A DNA stretch of 64,000 bases from Amaricoccus solimangrovi (GCF_006385685.1 NZ_VFRP01000001.1:124001-188000), one strand, 5' to 3'. Shown: positions 28,851-37,574, numbered from the stretch's first letter. Made by a program: numbers and translations. The notes: generated by a model from the letters alone, not told the origin.

Positions 28851-29639
28851 TTACTTCGCCCGGCCCCGCGTCGCGGCGTAGAGCGCGACCGCCGCCGCGT
28901 TCGAGACGTTGAGCGAGCCGAAGGCTCCCGCGGCCGGGATCCGCGCCAGGCGGTGGCAGAGCTTCGTCGTGAGTTCCCGCATCCCCGGCCCCTCGGCGCC
29001 GAGCACGAGCGCGAGCGGCTGGCGCTCCAGCCCCGCCACCGCCGCGTCGAGCGTGAGTTCCGCCGCGCCGTCGAGGCCGATGACCGCGTAGCCCATTTCG
29101 GTCAGCGCGCCGATCGCATTGGCGAGGTTCGGCACGCGCAGGTAGGGCTGGCGCTCCAGCGCGCCGGAGGCGGTCTTGGCGAGCGCGCCGGTCTCGGGCG
29201 CCGAATGCCGGTGCGGCGCGATCACCGCCCGCGCGCCGAAGACCTCCGCCGAGCGCAGCACCGCGCCGACGTTGTGCGGATCCGTCACCCGGTCGAGGAG
29301 CAGCACGACCGGCGCCCCCTCCCTCGGCGCGCAGACCTCCGAGACCGAGCCCCAGTCGAGCGGCTCGACCTCGAGCGCCGCGCCCTGGTGGACCGAGGCG
29401 GGATCGAGCGGCGCGTCGAAGCGGCGCGGATCGGCGATCCGGGGCTCCATCCCGCTCGCGGCGATCTCGGGGCCGAGCTTGTCGGCGGCGTTGCGCGTCA
29501 GGACGAGCTGGCGCCGCTTGCGGCCGGGGTTGGCGAGCGCGTCGCGCACCGCGTGCAGGCCGAAGAGCCAGACGCTTCCGCCCGCGTCCGCGCGCCGCGC
29601 CCGTTCCTTCTCGATCGTCCAGGCGGGTTTCTTCGCCAC
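28851..29639 (-). CDS. rlmB: 23S rRNA (guanosine-2251-2'-O)-methyltransferase RlmB (TrmH/SpoU family)
   Basis: 262 residues from a GTG start with GAGGGCAGA directly upstream. An N-terminal substrate-binding domain (VWLFGLHAVRDALANPGRKRRQLV) is followed by the SPOUT methyltransferase domain: DRVTDPHNVGAVLRSAE, LVLGAEGPGMRELT and FGSLNVSNAAAVALY, the three TrmH motifs. RlmB methylates G2251 of 23S rRNA. The open frame extends upstream to 29726 but that extension is Arg/Pro-rich and unconserved. The strong terminator downstream isolates it from leuA. Confidence 0.92.
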   Translation of the reverse strand: MAKKPAWTIEKERARRADAGGSVWLFGLHAVRDALANPGRKRRQLVLTRNAADKLGPEIAASGMEPRIADPRRFDAPLDPASVHQGAALEVEPLDWGSVSEVCAPREGAPVVLLLDRVTDPHNVGAVLRSAEVFGARAVIAPHRHSAPETGALAKTASGALERQPYLRVPNLANAIGALTEMGYAVIGLDGAAELTLDAAVAGLERQPLALVLGAEGPGMRELTTKLCHRLARIPAAGAFGSLNVSNAAAVALYAATRGRAK

Positions 29640-29748
29640 TCTGCCCTCGCTCCGCGCAAGCGGTCCCCGGTGCGGGCCATGCCGGCCCCGGCGACGCGGA
29701 TAGCAAGTCCGCGGGGGCGGATGCAAGGAGAGCGGGCGGGACCGGCCC

Positions 29749-30837
29749 TCAGGCGGCCGGAAGCGGCGGGGGCGCCGGCCGGGCGGTCGACCGCCTGACG
29801 GCGAGTTCGAACGGAAGGGCCAGGTGCCGGACGGGTCCGCCCTCGAGCACGATGCGCGTGGCGGCGCGGCCCTTCTCGAAGGCCGGCGTCCGCGCGACGG
29901 AGAGCGGTGGGCCGGAGCGCTCCTCCTCCTCGGCCCCCACGCCGAAGCTGATCACCGACAGCGCGGCGGGCACGTCGATGCCGCGCCCGCGGGCCTCCTC
30001 GAGCACGGCGAGCCCGAGATGCCCGGACAGGCAGATGATCCCGGTGGCGGCGGGCGCGCGGTCGAACAGGAGGGCGAGGCCGCCCCGCGCCAGCGCCTGC
30101 TCGCGCGTGAAGCCCGAGGCTTCGATGATCGGCACGTCGTCCATCGAGAGCCCCGCCGCGTGGACCGCGTCCGCGATCCCGGAGAGGCGGGCGGAGGTGG
30201 TGTAGCGGAAGCGCTCCCCCAGGATCCGCTCCGCGCAGACGGAGTCGTGGCGCACCGAGGGCCGGTCGTCGTAGAGCGGGGCGACGATGGCGAGGCGGCG
30301 ATGGCCGAGTTCCAGCAGATGCCGCGCCGCGAGCCTGCCGCCCGCCCGGTCCTCGGCGCGGACCGAACTCACTTCCGGCCCGGCGTCGTGATCGACCACC
30401 ACGGCGGGCAGGCCGCGGCTGAGGACGGGGAGGAGGGATCCGGCCTGCTCGGCGCCCAGGATGACGAACCCGTCGACGAGGGCGGAGCGCGCGCCGCATG
30501 TCCGGCTTCCGTCCGCGCCGGAGATGATCGAGAGGGCGATGCCCCGCTCCTCGCAGAGGCTCGCCGCGCCGGCGAGGAAGCGCCGGACCGACGCGTTCTC
30601 GAGCGCGTTCGAGATCCCCGCCGCGCCGGGGAGCACGACCCCGAGCGCGTTCATCCTGCCGGAACTCAGCATCCGCCCCCTGGGATCCGGGCCGCGGTAG
30701 CCGAGGTCGCGCACCGCCTTCTCGACCCGCGCGCGGAGCGCGGGCATCAGCAGTTCCGGCCGGTTGAAGGCATTCGAGACCGTCGCCTTCGATACGCCCG
30801 CGGCCTCGGCCACGTCCTGCATGGTAACGGTCTTCAT
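29749..30837 (-). CDS. LacI family transcriptional regulator
   Basis: 362 residues. N-terminal helix-turn-helix VTMQDVAEAAGVSKATVSNAFNR (residues about 4-26) with the LacI hinge following, then a periplasmic-binding-protein-like effector domain (LGVVLPGAAG, DGFVILG, RAGGRLAARHLLELGHRR, and ALSVISFGV). Such repressors bind palindromic operators and release on ligand binding; the ligand is unknown. The gene is divergent from the triple-repeat protein gene, and two perfect copies of a LacI-type palindrome lie between them, so it probably represses both that gene and itself. It is convergent with nothing; rlmB upstream region begins 110 bp below its stop. Confidence 0.92.
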   Translation of the reverse strand: MKTVTMQDVAEAAGVSKATVSNAFNRPELLMPALRARVEKAVRDLGYRGPDPRGRMLSSGRMNALGVVLPGAAGISNALENASVRRFLAGAASLCEERGIALSIISGADGSRTCGARSALVDGFVILGAEQAGSLLPVLSRGLPAVVVDHDAGPEVSSVRAEDRAGGRLAARHLLELGHRRLAIVAPLYDDRPSVRHDSVCAERILGERFRYTTSARLSGIADAVHAAGLSMDDVPIIEASGFTREQALARGGLALLFDRAPAATGIICLSGHLGLAVLEEARGRGIDVPAALSVISFGVGAEEEERSGPPLSVARTPAFEKGRAATRIVLEGGPVRHLALPFELAVRRSTARPAPPPLPAA

Positions 30838-30886
30838 CGGCGGGTCCCGCGCCCCTCAGCGTCGATCCCCAGTGTTACCAAGCCCG

Positions 30887-30898
30887 TGAACCGGTTCA
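30887..30898. promoter_or_regulatory. LacI-type operator 1
   Basis: Perfect 12-bp palindrome TGAACCGGTTCA with the central CCGG typical of LacI-family sites, 49 bp upstream of the regulator's start codon and 8 bp upstream of the -35 of the divergent promoter. Confidence 0.8.
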
Positions 30899-30906
30899 AG
30901 CATTTG

Positions 30907-30935
30907 TTGACACCCCTCGGGCGGGGGTTCATCCT
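30907..30935 (+). promoter_or_regulatory. Promoter of the triple-repeat protein gene
   Basis: Consensus TTGACA (30907-30912), 17-bp spacer, CATCCT as a weak -10 (30930-30935). It is bracketed by the two operators; operator 2 covers the expected transcription start. Confidence 0.55.
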
Positions 30936-30941
30936 GCTTTT

Positions 30942-30953
30942 TGAACCGGTTCA
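30942..30953. promoter_or_regulatory. LacI-type operator 2
   Basis: Second exact copy of TGAACCGGTTCA, centred 55 bp from operator 1 (about five helical turns) and immediately downstream of the -10, a position suited to direct blocking and to looping with operator 1. Confidence 0.8.
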
Positions 30954-31005
30954 TTTTGTCATTTTCGACCGAATCATTTGATGACCAGCCAGAGGGAAAG
31001 CAGTC

Positions 31006-31521
31006 ATGCGTCAGTGTATCGCCATCGTCGTGACGCTCTCCGCGCTCGCCAGCGCGGCGCCCGTCCTCGCCACCGAACCGTCACTCGTCTCGAGCGCCGG
31101 CCTGACGCCCGAGCAGGCCCAGGGGATGACGCTCAACGAGATCGCCGCGATGAAGTTCAACCGCGGCCGGTCGCCTCAGGACCAGATCCCCGTCGGGGCT
31201 TCGGGTCCGGTGACCAGCATGGCCTTCCAGGACCAGGTCGACGCCTCCGGCCGCGCCGGTCTGGTCGCCGCCGCCGGCCTGACGCCGGAGCAGGCGCAGG
31301 GCATGACGCTGAACGAGATCGCCGCGGCGAAGTTCAACCGGAACCAGTCCATGCAGGACCGGATCCCGACCGGAACGCCGGGCGCCGTGTCCAGCATGGC
31401 CTTCCAGGACTCGATCGACGTCTCCAGCCACTACCACCTGATCCGCGCCGCCGGCCTGACGCCGGAACAGGCGCAGGGCATGACGCTCAACGAGATCGTG
31501 CACATGATCTCGCCCGACTGA
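31006..31521 (+). CDS. Secreted protein with 59-residue tandem repeats, unknown function
   Basis: 171 residues. I do not recognise the family. A signal peptide is clear (charged start, hydrophobic core VVTLSALASAAPV, cleavage after LAT-type residues about 20-23). The mature part is an exact-period repeat: the block AGLTPEQAQGMTLNEIA starts at residues 31, 90 and 149, period 59; two full units and a 23-residue third. Other conserved pieces in each full unit are KFNR, QDxIP and VxSMAFQD. No cysteine in the mature part, no enzyme motif. AGAGGGAAAG precedes the ATG. It is the sole gene downstream of a promoter bracketed by two LacI operators and ends at a hairpin, so it is a monocistronic, repressible, exported protein. 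Roles in the envelope or as a binding protein are guesses. Confidence 0.85.
   Translation: MRQCIAIVVTLSALASAAPVLATEPSLVSSAGLTPEQAQGMTLNEIAAMKFNRGRSPQDQIPVGASGPVTSMAFQDQVDASGRAGLVAAAGLTPEQAQGMTLNEIAAAKFNRNQSMQDRIPTGTPGAVSSMAFQDSIDVSSHYHLIRAAGLTPEQAQGMTLNEIVHMISPD
31096..31518 (+). repeat. 177-bp coding tandem repeat (2.4 copies)
   Basis: Units at 31096-31272, 31273-31449 and a truncated third 31450-31518, all in frame with the secreted protein. The first 51 bases of each unit are the best conserved at both DNA and protein level, indicating recent internal duplication or selection on the motif. Confidence 0.85.
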
Positions 31522-31543
31522 GGCCGGGCGCTCGGCGAAACAC

Positions 31544-31570
31544 GCATCCGGGCGGACAAGGCCCGGATGC
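31544..31570. terminator. Bidirectional hairpin between convergent genes
   Basis: Perfect 10-bp stem (31544-31553 with 31561-31570), 7-nt loop, between the stop of the triple-repeat protein gene and the stop of the M48 protease gene. No T-run. Confidence 0.55.
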
Positions 31571-31581
31571 CGGGGCTCCGT

Positions 31582-32358
31582 TCAGGGCAGGGGAACGGGC
31601 GCGTTCTCCGGGCTGGGGGTGAGACCGGCGGATCGTTCGCGGTGGATTTCCGCGACCGCCGCCGAGATGACCTCCAGCCGCCGGGACGGGTCGGGATGGC
31701 TCGACATCCGCGACGGACTTCCCCGCCGCGCCGCCGCCCGCCGGAAGATCTCCGCGCCCTTCTCCGGCGCGTAGCCGGACCGTTCCGCGATGAAGGCGCC
31801 GATCCAGTCGGCCTCGAGTTCCAGCGCGCGCGCGCGCTCCAGCCGGGTGGACCGGTCTCCCCCGGTCGAACCCCCGGCCTTCGCGTCGGCCGCGCCGAGA
31901 AGGAACGCCTCCGCCGAGGCGGGATCGTTCGCGCGGGCGATGTGGCCGGCCACGTGATGCGCCGCCTCGTGGGCGAGCACGGTGGCGATCTCGTCGTCGT
32001 CGCGAAGCTGCGCGAGAAGGCTGCTGGTCAGCGTGATCGTGGGCCGGCCATCGGCGGATCTGGACTGGAACGCATTGGGCGGCGCGGCGGGGTCGACCGC
32101 CAGGACAAAGTCGAAATCGCAGGATCCGGGCCGCGCCGGACCCGTCCGTTCGGCGCAGACCGATTTGGTCGCGGCCTCGACCCGGGCCGCCACCCGGCCG
32201 AAATCGGCCCTGGACCGCGTGGGATAGGCCGATGCCGGCGCCGCGGCCTCGGGCGCGGCGGCCGTCGGCCCGCCGTAGCCCTGGGCGCCGCAGCCCGCCA
32301 CGAAGATGCACAGAACGAGGGAAGAGGCGCGCGCCCGGATCGTCGCGATCGTCGTCAT
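31582..32358 (-). CDS. M48 family metalloprotease, lipoprotein
   Basis: 258 residues. A lipoprotein signal is seen (SSLVLCIFVAGC, lipobox VAGC, Cys near residue 23). The zinc motif HEAAHH lies in VLAHEAAHHVAGH; a later ELEAD supplies the third ligand typical of M48 peptidases (as in LoiP/BepA-type periplasmic proteases). An RNDPAS-like insert follows. This suggests an outer-membrane-anchored quality-control protease in the periplasm. The start is uncertain: ATG 32358 gives a clean signal peptide, TTG 32367 is better placed relative to AAAGGAG. It is convergent with the triple-repeat protein; a TTGACA lies about 125 bp upstream (32484-32479). Confidence 0.88.
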   Translation of the reverse strand: MTTIATIRARASSLVLCIFVAGCGAQGYGGPTAAAPEAAAPASAYPTRSRADFGRVAARVEAATKSVCAERTGPARPGSCDFDFVLAVDPAAPPNAFQSRSADGRPTITLTSSLLAQLRDDDEIATVLAHEAAHHVAGHIARANDPASAEAFLLGAADAKAGGSTGGDRSTRLERARALELEADWIGAFIAERSGYAPEKGAEIFRRAAARRGSPSRMSSHPDPSRRLEVISAAVAEIHRERSAGLTPSPENAPVPLP

Positions 32359-32591
32359 GCAGGCCAACTCGGGGAATTCTCCTTTCGGGAAGCGAAACCC
32401 AGGCAGTCAGTCCGAACGGCCGCCCTGGGCGACCCGAAGAGGGGAAACAGGCGATCGCCTACGTGTATCGACGCTTCCTGTCAAGACTTTTCTGTGACCG
32501 CGGCGCAAGAGACCGTTTCCGCGCGAGGCGGATGAGGGGGGCGGATGAAGCCGCGCTCAGGGTCTCTCCGCGGGATCCGTTGCCCGGCGAC

Positions 32592-32677
32592 TGGTGGAGG
32601 GGGCTGGATTCGAACCAGCGTAGGGTTGCCCCGACGGATTTACAGTCCGTTGCATTTGACCGCTCTGCCACCCCTCC
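32592..32677 (-). tRNA. tRNA-Tyr (anticodon GTA)
   Basis: 86 nt on the minus strand with all arms: acceptor GGAGGGG/CCCCTCC, an anticodon loop reading CTGTAAA, a long class II variable arm as expected for tRNA-Tyr, T-loop TTCGAAT, and the CCA end encoded (32594-32592). Confidence 0.97.
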
Positions 32678-32858
32678 GAGGATGTCGCGGAAGCTCGCTT
32701 CCGGCGCGGTGGAGGCCAAATAGGCCAGCCGCGCCGGGGCGTCAACAGGGAAAGCCGCGCTTTCCGATGCCAATGTGCCGGTCGACTTCCGGCCGGGCAT
32801 CGCCGATGGTCCGGTCCGCCGGGCAGGCGCCCGGAACGTGGCAAGGCGGAGGCGGGCG

Positions 32859-33707
32859 ATGAAGCTCTTGAGGGTCGGAGCGAAGGGGGAGGAGCGGCCG
32901 GGGATGCTCGACGCGGGCGGGCTCATCCGCGATCTCTCGGGCGTGGTCGGCGACATCGCGGGGCACACGCTCTCCGACGACGGGCTCGACCGGCTGCGCG
33001 GCCTCGATCCGGTGCTCCTGCCCGAGATCCCGGCTGGAACGCGGATCGGGCCCTGCGTCGGCCGGGTCGGCAAGTTCATCTGCATCGGCCTCAACTATTC
33101 CGACCACGCCGCCGAGACCGGCTCGAAGGTGCCGAGGGAGCCGATCGTCTTCATGAAGGCGACGAGCGCGATCTGCGGCCCGAACGATCCGGTCTACATC
33201 CCGCGCGGCGCGGAAAAGACCGACTGGGAGGTGGAACTGGCCTTCGTGATCGGCAAGCGCGCGAAATACGTCGCCGAGGAGGAGGCGCTCTCCCATGTCG
33301 CCGGCTACTGCGTCGCGAACGACGTCTCCGAGCGGCATTTCCAGGTCGAGCGGTCGGGGCAGTGGACCAAGGGCAAGTCCGCCGATCACTTCGGCCCGGT
33401 CGGCCCCTGGCTCGTGACCCGCGACGAGGTGGCCGATCCCCAAAACCTCGGCCTCTGGCTCGACGTCAACGGCGAGCGGCGGCAGACCGGGAGCACGGCG
33501 ACCATGGTCTTCGGCGTCGCCTTCCTCGTGAGCTATCTCAGCCGGTTCATGACGCTCGAGCCGGGCGACATCGTCGCGACCGGCACGCCGCCGGGCGTCG
33601 GCATGGGCATGAAACCGCCCCAGTTCCTCCGCGCGGGCGACGTGATCGAACTCGGGGTCGAGGGGCTCGGCCGCCAGCGCCAGGTCTGCATGGACGACCC
33701 CGGGTAG
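32859..33707 (+). CDS. Fumarylacetoacetate hydrolase family protein
   Basis: 282 residues. FAH-fold metal ligands are visible: VGKFICIGLNYSDHA, the Glu pair in DWEVELAFVIGK, and KGKSADHFGPVGPW; the C-terminal IVATGTPPGVGMG motif is typical. The closest relatives by pattern are the 280-residue 2-keto-4-pentenoate hydratase / ureidoglycolate-lyase-like members. It acts on 2-oxo diacids or beta-diketones by C-C or C-N cleavage; the substrate is not readable. GGAGGCGGGCG precedes the ATG. It follows tRNA-Tyr divergently and is convergent with hisE. Confidence 0.9.
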   Translation: MKLLRVGAKGEERPGMLDAGGLIRDLSGVVGDIAGHTLSDDGLDRLRGLDPVLLPEIPAGTRIGPCVGRVGKFICIGLNYSDHAAETGSKVPREPIVFMKATSAICGPNDPVYIPRGAEKTDWEVELAFVIGKRAKYVAEEEALSHVAGYCVANDVSERHFQVERSGQWTKGKSADHFGPVGPWLVTRDEVADPQNLGLWLDVNGERRQTGSTATMVFGVAFLVSYLSRFMTLEPGDIVATGTPPGVGMGMKPPQFLRAGDVIELGVEGLGRQRQVCMDDPG

Positions 33708-33720
33708 GGCGGACATCTGT

Positions 33721-33797
33721 CCGCCTTCCCCTTTCGGCCGCGCCGCCTTCCCCCTTCGGCCGCGCCGCCTTCACCCCTTCGGCCGCGCCGCCTTCTC
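33721..33797. repeat. 22-23-bp tandem repeat at the 3' end of hisE
   Basis: Three near-identical copies (33721-33742, 33743-33764, 33765-33787) and a partial fourth (33788-33797). The third copy carries one extra base, and that base forms the hisE stop codon (33771-33773 on the minus strand). Confidence 0.8.
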
Positions 33798-34091
33798 CGC
33801 GACGCCCGACACGCCCTCGCGCCGTTCCAGCTCGGCCAGCACCTCGGACCAGCCGACGCCGCCGGCGCGCAGCATGACCATCAGGTGATAGACCACGTCG
33901 CCGGCCTCGTAGACAAGATTGGCCCGGTTGCCCGAGGCGGCGGCGACGATGGCCTCCACCGCCTCCTCGCCGAATTTCTCGGCGCATTTGCCGACGCCCT
34001 TGGCGAGCAGCTTCGCGGTATGCGAGCTCGCCGGATCGGCGCCGACGCGCGCGGCGATGGTCGCCTCCAGCCGGGTCAGCACCTCGCTCAT
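33771..34091 (-). CDS. hisE: Phosphoribosyl-ATP pyrophosphatase
   Basis: 106 residues, the normal HisE length. Second step of histidine synthesis, hydrolysing phosphoribosyl-ATP to phosphoribosyl-AMP. The MazG-like helical fold motifs are seen: [21 protein letters not shown] and [14 protein letters not shown], with the acidic metal ligands. Its ATG overlaps the hisF stop as ATGA. The C-terminal AARPKG is part of a tandem DNA repeat that continues past the stop. Confidence 0.95.
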   Translation of the reverse strand: MSEVLTRLEATIAARVGADPASSHTAKLLAKGVGKCAEKFGEEAVEAIVAAASGNRANLVYEAGDVVYHLMVMLRAGGVGWSEVLAELERREGVSGVAEKAARPKG

Positions 34092-34852
34092 CGCACCGGC
34101 CTCACCGCGATGCCGGCGGCGGCCATCGCGGCCTTGGCCTCGCCGATGGAAAAGGCGCCGAAATGGAAGATCGACGCGGCGAGCACGGCGGAGGCATGGC
34201 CCTCGGTCACGCCTTCCACCAGGTGTTCGAGCGTGCCGACGCCGCCCGAGGCGATCACCGGCACCGCGACCGCGTCGGCGACCGCGCGGGTGAGCGCGAT
34301 GTTGTAGCCCGCCTTGGTCCCGTCGCGGTCCATCGAGGTCAGCAGGATCTCCCCCGCGCCCCGCGCCGCCATGTCCTTCGCGAATTCCACCGCGTCGATC
34401 CCGGTCGGCTTCGTGCCGCCATGGGTGAAGATCTCCCATTTCCCCGGGCGCACGGTCTTCGCGTCGATCGCGACGACGATGCATTGCGCGCCGAACTTGT
34501 TCGCGCTCGCGTTGATCACGTCGGGCGTGTTCACGGCCGCGGTGTTGAAGCTCACCTTGTCGGCCCCGGCGAGCAGGAGGGCGCGCACGTCCTCGGGGGT
34601 GCGCACGCCGCCGCCCACGGTCAGCGGCATGAAGCATTGCTCCGCCGTCCGGCTCGCGAGATCGAGCAGCGTGCCCCGGTTCTCCTGGCTCGCGGCGATG
34701 TCGAGAAAGCAGAGCTCGTCCGCGCCGGCCGCGTCATAGGCGCGCGCGGCCTCGACCGGGTCGCCGGCGTCGATCAGGTCGACGAAGTTGACGCCCTTCA
34801 CGACGCGGCCCTCGCGGACGTCGAGACAGGGGATGACGCGCGTCTTCAGCAT
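34088..34852 (-). CDS. hisF: Imidazole glycerol phosphate synthase cyclase subunit
   Basis: 254 residues, TIM barrel. HisF uses ammonia from HisH to form imidazole glycerol phosphate and AICAR. Active-site Asp11 (VIPCLDV) and the second catalytic Asp in VVAIDAKT are present, with phosphate-binding [10 protein letters not shown] and [11 protein letters not shown]. The ATG shares a base with the stop of the preceding lysE-type gene (TGATG), and the end overlaps hisE, so all three are translated together. Confidence 0.97.
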   Translation of the reverse strand: MLKTRVIPCLDVREGRVVKGVNFVDLIDAGDPVEAARAYDAAGADELCFLDIAASQENRGTLLDLASRTAEQCFMPLTVGGGVRTPEDVRALLLAGADKVSFNTAAVNTPDVINASANKFGAQCIVVAIDAKTVRPGKWEIFTHGGTKPTGIDAVEFAKDMAARGAGEILLTSMDRDGTKAGYNIALTRAVADAVAVPVIASGGVGTLEHLVEGVTEGHASAVLAASIFHFGAFSIGEAKAAMAAAGIAVRPVR

Positions 34853-35484
34853 CAGGCGGTCCTCAGGGTGACGGCGGCGGTCGCCGCGGCGATCAGCGCG
34901 GCGCCGCCCGCGCGGTTGACGAGGCGGATCGCCCTCGGGCTCCCGGCCAGCCGCCGGGCGCGGGCGGCCGCGAGCGCGTAGCCGAAGGCATTGGCGAAGG
35001 CGAGCGTGACGAAGGTCGCCACCAGGATCGCCGCCTGCGGCGCGAAGCGGCGGGCGGGATCTACGAACTGCGGCGTGAAGGCGACGAAGAAGACGATGGA
35101 TTTCGGGTTCAGCGTGGTGACGAGCCAGGCATGGGCGAGCATCCGGCCCGGCGCCCCCGCCTCGGTTCCCGCCTCGGTTCCGGCCTCGGGCCGGAGCGCG
35201 CCCCCCGCGCGCCAGAGCTTCACGCCGAGAAACACCAGATAGGCCGCGCCGATCCATTTGAGCGCGGTGAAGAGCGCGGCCGAACCCGCGAGCAGCGCGC
35301 CGACGCCGAGCATCGAGAGCGTCATCGCCGTCAGATCGCCGAGCGCCACGCCCGTCGCCACCGGCGCCGCGACCTTCCAGCCCCGGCCGAGCGCGTAGGA
35401 GACGACGAGCAGGATCGTCGGCCCCGGGATCACGAGCAGCACCGCCGAGGCGGCGGCGAAGGCGAGCCAGGTCTCGGGAGCCAT
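34852..35484 (-). CDS. LysE/RhtB family amino-acid exporter
   Basis: 210 residues with six hydrophobic segments. The family signature is clear: the N-terminal [47 protein letters not shown] and [12 protein letters not shown]. LysE/RhtB proteins export amino acids such as lysine, threonine or homoserine lactone. It is embedded in the his cluster, 10 bp after hisA and overlapping hisF, an unusual place; export of histidine or an intermediate is a possible role but is inference only. Confidence 0.88.
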   Translation of the reverse strand: MAPETWLAFAAASAVLLVIPGPTILLVVSYALGRGWKVAAPVATGVALGDLTAMTLSMLGVGALLAGSAALFTALKWIGAAYLVFLGVKLWRAGGALRPEAGTEAGTEAGAPGRMLAHAWLVTTLNPKSIVFFVAFTPQFVDPARRFAPQAAILVATFVTLAFANAFGYALAAARARRLAGSPRAIRLVNRAGGAALIAAATAAVTLRTA

Positions 35485-35494
35485 TTCCGCCTCC

Positions 35495-36223
35495 TCAGGC
35501 TTCGAGCAGCCGGACCGCCTCGGCGAGGTCGATCCTGCCCTCGTAGAGCGCGCGGCCCGAGATCGCCCCGTCGAGAATGCCGAGCGCCTTCAGCGCCCGC
35601 AGATCCTCGATCGAGGAAACCCCGCCCGAGGCGATGACCGGGATCCCGACCGCGCGGGCGAGCGCCTCGGTCGCAGCCACGTTGGGGCCTTCCATCGCGC
35701 CGTCGCGGTCGATGTCGGTATAGATGATCGCGGCCACGCCCGCGTCCTCGAAGCGGCGGGCGAGGTCGGCCGCCTCGAGCGTGGTCTCCTCGGCCCAGCC
35801 CGCGACCGCGACCTTGCCGCCGCGCGCGTCGATCCCGACCGCCACCCGGCCGGGATGGGCGCGGGCCGCCGCGCGCACCAGATCGGGGTCGCGCACCGCG
35901 ACGGTGCCGAGGATGACCCGCGCGACGCCCTTTTCGAGCCACATCTCGATCGTCGCCCGGTCGCGGATGCCGCCGCCAAGCTGCGCGGGCACCTCGGTCG
36001 CGGCGAGGATCGCCTCGACGGCGGCGGCGTTGACGGGCTGGCCGGCGAAGGCGCCGTTGAGATCGACGAGATGGAGCCAGCGGCACCCGGCCTCGACGAA
36101 GGCGCGGGCCTGGGCGGCGGGATCCTCGCCGAAGACGGTGGCGGCCTCCATGTCGCCGCGCAGCAGCCGGACGCAGCGGCCATCCTTGAGGTCGATCGCG
36201 GGGTAGAGGATCATCTGGCGCAA
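35495..36223 (-). CDS. hisA: ProFAR isomerase
   Basis: 242 residues, TIM barrel isomerase of histidine synthesis acting on ProFAR. The catalytic Asp11 is in [14 protein letters not shown], the second in [12 protein letters not shown]; phosphate sites [10 protein letters not shown] and [11 protein letters not shown] match HisF, its duplicated relative. Its upstream neighbour is the RTX-like gene 78 bp away, while hisH is about 1.35 kb further, so the usual hisB-hisH-hisA-hisF-hisE run is broken here. Confidence 0.97.
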   Translation of the reverse strand: MRQMILYPAIDLKDGRCVRLLRGDMEAATVFGEDPAAQARAFVEAGCRWLHLVDLNGAFAGQPVNAAAVEAILAATEVPAQLGGGIRDRATIEMWLEKGVARVILGTVAVRDPDLVRAAARAHPGRVAVGIDARGGKVAVAGWAEETTLEAADLARRFEDAGVAAIIYTDIDRDGAMEGPNVAATEALARAVGIPVIASGGVSSIEDLRALKALGILDGAISGRALYEGRIDLAEAVRLLEA

Positions 36224-36301
36224 GCTCCGTCTCGGTCGCGCCTCTCGTAGCGCGGGCCGGGGCGGAATGCAAAAGACTCCCGCGCCGCCCGGGGGCGCGG
36301 A

Positions 36302-36997
36302 TCAGAGCAGCAGGTCGTCCGCCCCGGGCATGTGCGACGCGCCGAGGCGGAGCGCGAAATCCGCGCGCCCGTCCCCGTTCACATCCGCCTCCAGCGCCGC
36401 GCCGGTCCAGCGCAATTCGCCCGCGGCGCCGGAGAATTCCCGCGCGCCGAGGAAGTCGAACGCCTGATCGCCGGGGGTGCCATGCGCGGCGTCGATGCCG
36501 CGCAGGTCGATCCGGTCGTGCCCGGACCTGAAGTCGGTGATCCGGTCCGGATCCGAGGCCGGCGAGTCGGAGAGCGCGGCGAAGCGGAAGAGATCGGCGC
36601 CGCCGCCGCCGGTCATCACATCGGCGCCGCGCCCGCCCGTGATCCGGTCATCGCCCCCGAAGCCGGGCAGACGGTCGGCGCCGGCCGAGCCGGTGATCCG
36701 GTCGTCGCCCGCGAGCAGCGCGCGGGCGAGCGTGGCGCCGCTCCCGTCGCGCGCGAGAAGCGCGGGGAAGCCCGCGTCCTCGATCCGCGCCACAAGCGCG
36801 CCGGCCTGGGCGATCTCGCCCCGGTCGAGCAGGCCCGCCGCCGCGACCTTCGGCCGGTATCCGGCCTCCTCCTCGCCGGGGGCGAGGAGGAGCCGCGTCG
36901 CACCCTCCTCGAAGACGAGGCCGGAGCCCCGCGCGGCGGGGGCGGTCGCGGGCAGGTCGCGGATGTCGAAGGGCTCGGAAAAGATCAGTCGGGCCAT
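36302..36997 (-). CDS. RTX-like calcium-binding protein
   Basis: 231 residues. The middle holds hemolysin-type nonapeptide repeats (GDDRITGSAGADRL, GGDDRITGGRGADVMTGGGGADLF), followed by the M10/serralysin C-terminal-like sequence DPDRITDFRSGHDRIDLRGIDA, which serves as a type I secretion region in many RTX proteins. The N-terminal 90 residues resemble nothing I recognise. No catalytic motif is seen. Such small proteins are abundant in Rhodobacterales and are exported by TolC-linked type I systems, binding Ca2+ outside. It is oriented like the his genes but interrupts them. Confidence 0.8.
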   Translation of the reverse strand: MARLIFSEPFDIRDLPATAPAARGSGLVFEEGATRLLLAPGEEEAGYRPKVAAAGLLDRGEIAQAGALVARIEDAGFPALLARDGSGATLARALLAGDDRITGSAGADRLPGFGGDDRITGGRGADVMTGGGGADLFRFAALSDSPASDPDRITDFRSGHDRIDLRGIDAAHGTPGDQAFDFLGAREFSGAAGELRWTGAALEADVNGDGRADFALRLGASHMPGADDLLL

Positions 36998-37171
36998 GGG
37001 TGCTCTCCTCTTCGTGACGGGGACAGCGGATTGGCACCCGGTATGCTTGACGCGAGCCTAACGCGGGGGCCGGCGGCGACGCCCGGCGCTGGCGCGCGAC
37101 CTTCCGCCGCTCTTGGCCGCCGCTCGTTGACGGCCGCCCGGAGAGGCATAGTCTTTCCCCTCGGAGGGAGC

Positions 37172-37555
37172 ATGATGCGCAAGCTCGTCGTCGTCCTGGC
37201 CCTGCTGGCGCCCCTCGCCGGGCGGGCGGAGGCCGATTCGCCGGTCGGATTGTGGCGGACCGAGGCGGTGGGGCCGAGAAAGGCCTATCTCGACGTCCGC
37301 GTCGCGCCCTGCGGCGACGCGCTCTGCGGCACGGTGGCGGCGACCCACAACACCCGGCGCACCGATCTCGTCGGCCAGGTGCTGATGACGGGCATGGTGC
37401 CCGACGACGACGGCGGCTGGAGCGGGGGCACCATCGTCGCCCCCGACACGGGGAAAAGCTACGCCGGGACGATGCGCCTCGACGCGGGCGGGCTCAGGGT
37501 CCAGGGCTGCGTCGCGGTCCTCTGCCGGACGCAGACCTGGGAGCGGCTGAACTGA
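37172..37555 (+). CDS. DUF2147 domain-containing secreted protein
   Basis: 127 residues with a signal peptide (VVVLALLAPLAGRAEA). The domain signature SPVGLWRTE, then VAPCGDALCGTVA and a late CVAVLCRTQTWER with conserved cysteines, matches DUF2147, a periplasmic family of unknown function. A GGAGGGAG precedes two adjacent ATGs (37172, 37175); the first is given. It runs opposite to the his genes on both sides and shares a divergent region with the RTX-like gene. Confidence 0.88.
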   Translation: MMRKLVVVLALLAPLAGRAEADSPVGLWRTEAVGPRKAYLDVRVAPCGDALCGTVAATHNTRRTDLVGQVLMTGMVPDDDGGWSGGTIVAPDTGKSYAGTMRLDAGGLRVQGCVAVLCRTQTWERLN

Positions 37556-37574
37556 GCGCGAAGCCTCCCGGGGC

